From a virus: 20,009 nt of DNA. The notes under the pieces are model-generated. The model saw only the letters and a program-made list of their open reading frames with translations. It did not search any database and had not been told where the DNA came from. Position 1 is the first letter of the stretch; each line of letters starts with the position of its first letter. The stretch lies in the IMG/VR virus record IMGVR_UViG_3300009167_000039, positions 1-20,009 of that record; one strand, written 5' to 3'. This document shows positions 19,003 through 20,009 of this stretch, piece after piece. The translations under genes were made by a program, and so were the position numbers.

Positions 19003-20009
19003 TATTTACTCCAGTAGGGTAGAATCTTATAATCAATAGCCGCTGGGATTTCCCCTAATTGAGGTTGTTCTGCCCTTAGCATACAGTCCTTAGAGAACTC
19101 TGCTATATCTTTAGACAATGCAGTTAAAATTTCTAAATCAATTTCATCATGAGCCTGATTATAAAACCTTAAAGAGTCCCCAAATGGATTCTCATAAAAG
19201 ATATTATTCATAGAAATCTTAGTAATATCTGCACCCCAGCCTTGAATCATATGGTTCCAACCTTCTCTCATTACTCTTCTTTTATACCTGTCTCTTTCGT
19301 TTATGTCATTAAAATATTTTATATCCTCAAAATATCTCTTCCTTCCTAGAGGAGTAGTAGCCATTTTCTTTTCCCAAATAGTTTTCTTAGCATACTCTCT
19401 ATACTCAATAAAAGTAGGATAACTAGCATTCAGTAATTTTACTAATTCCTCAGCCTCGTTCATATTGATATTCAAATTATATGCTAGTCCCCCCACAGTT
19501 GAATCATATAGTAAGGCAAAGTTTACACTCTTAGCATTCTGCCTCATATCCGGTGTTACAGCATCTATAGATACTTTATATACAACTCCCCCTGTAGCAG
19601 TGTGCATATCTTTTCCCATTAAATATGATTCGATAATTCTTCTATCACCTGTTAATGCACCTGCCAATCTATATTCCTGCTGACTGAAATCAGCAGTACA
19701 TATACTGAAATCATCTCTAGCAATAAAGCATCTTCTTACATTTTTATCCCTGGGTATTTGTTGCATTCTTGATACGGAAAATCTTCCGGTATATGTACCT
19801 ACTTGATTATACTCGAAATGATACCTTTTTGTCAAGAGGTGTTTTTCCTGCAAAAAGTTTTCACCATACGTAGTAAAGTTCTTCTCATACTCCCTATACA
19901 GGAGTAAACCATCTACTACAGCATCCCCTTTATACCTGTTAAGTTCTTTCTCACCAGTCTTCTTTACTGGTATACCGCATATATTCAAAGCCATGAGAAC
20001 CTGTGCGGG
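19002..20009 (-). CDS. polA: DNA polymerase I family (family A), 5'-truncated by window edge
   Basis: Replicative DNA polymerase of the phage. The frame is open through 20009 and reads PAQVLMALNICGIPVKKTGE, matching the thumb-to-fingers entry of family A enzymes, so the ATG at 19994 is internal. Visible motifs are YTGRFS, motif A DFSQQEYRLAGALTGD with the first catalytic Asp, motif B RQNAKSVNFALLYD and GGLAYNL, and motif C QAHDEID with the second catalytic Asp/Glu. At least 335 residues of the polymerase domain are present. Motif B has Ala and Asp where Gly is usual (NFG..YG). Any exonuclease domain would be outside the window; a separate exonuclease is encoded at 11783. Confidence 0.92.
   Translation of the reverse strand, partial: PAQVLMALNICGIPVKKTGEKELNRYKGDAVVDGLLLYREYEKNFTTYGENFLQEKHLLTKRYHFEYNQVGTYTGRFSVSRMQQIPRDKNVRRCFIARDDFSICTADFSQQEYRLAGALTGDRRIIESYLMGKDMHTATGGVVYKVSIDAVTPDMRQNAKSVNFALLYDSTVGGLAYNLNINMNEAEELVKLLNASYPTFIEYREYAKKTIWEKKMATTPLGRKRYFEDIKYFNDINERDRYKRRVMREGWNHMIQGWGADITKISMNNIFYENPFGDSLRFYNQAHDEIDLEILTALSKDIAEFSKDCMLRAEQPQLGEIPAAIDYKILPYWSK
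19806..19835 (-). promoter_or_regulatory. Sigma70/sigmaA promoter inside polA
   Basis: Leftward TTGACA (19830-19835), an 18-base spacer and TATAAT (19806-19811), both hexamers perfect. It is about 800 bases from the end of polA, so it would add a start for the recA region. Confidence 0.5.

Noticed and set aside
1-20009. CRISPR array, insertion sequence, integrase or attachment site
   Set aside because: No regularly spaced repeats, transposase or integrase motifs or direct-repeat ends were seen; the intein is the only mobile element supported.

Overview
The window is most likely part of a virulent tailed-phage genome from a low-GC Gram-positive (Firmicutes-type) host. The evidence is dense packing with start/stop overlaps, many tiny orphan genes, a complete DNA-replication and nucleotide-metabolism toolkit, strong AGGAGG-type ribosome binding sites and AT-rich sequence. 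No structural, lysis, integrase or transposase genes are visible, so this is the replication arm of a larger genome. Both edges cut through genes.

Layout. Positions 1-2459 carry a rightward cluster of one partial and six small unassigned genes, very AT-rich, ending at a strong intrinsic terminator (2484-2519). From there to the right edge everything is leftward and convergent on that terminator. Read in transcription order (right to left), the leftward block holds: family A DNA polymerase (partial), a small membrane protein, RecA, two small proteins, a zinc-containing gp32-like SSB, a tRNA-like RNA element, a CPxC protein, a possible helicase-loader position gene, DnaB helicase, a membrane protein, a Hjc-like Holliday-junction resolvase, two unknowns, a sigma-region-4-like HTH protein, a DnaQ/PolB-type 3'-5' exonuclease, an unknown, a Tad2/DUF2829-like protein, an unknown, dNMP kinase, a membrane protein and a double-zinc-finger protein. 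A promoter-containing gap follows. Then come small proteins, a DnaG-type primase, dUTPase, a DPPY methyltransferase, a YspA/SLOG protein, a PnuC-like membrane protein, a HAD 5'-nucleotidase, small proteins, a PD-(D/E)XK nuclease-like protein and a class II ribonucleotide reductase interrupted by an HNH-containing intein.

How it works together. Pol, SSB, RecA, helicase, primase, resolvase and the separate exonuclease form a phage replisome and recombination set. RNR, dNMP kinase, dUTPase and the nucleotidase shape the dNTP pool. The Tad2-like protein is a candidate inhibitor of cyclic-nucleotide (Thoeris-type) host defence. Six near-perfect sigma70/sigmaA promoters are embedded on the leftward strand, five of them inside genes, which suggests the long gene train is read by host RNA polymerase from staggered starts.

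Most notable points: an intein placed exactly before the catalytic Cys of RNR with an atypical penultimate residue; a non-canonical tRNA-like RNA in the gap before SSB; the Tad2-like protein; the set of embedded promoters, one with a palindromic operator-like site; and several short genes (51, 38 and 19 codons). Starts of several genes were moved to the ATG best placed behind a Shine-Dalgarno sequence.
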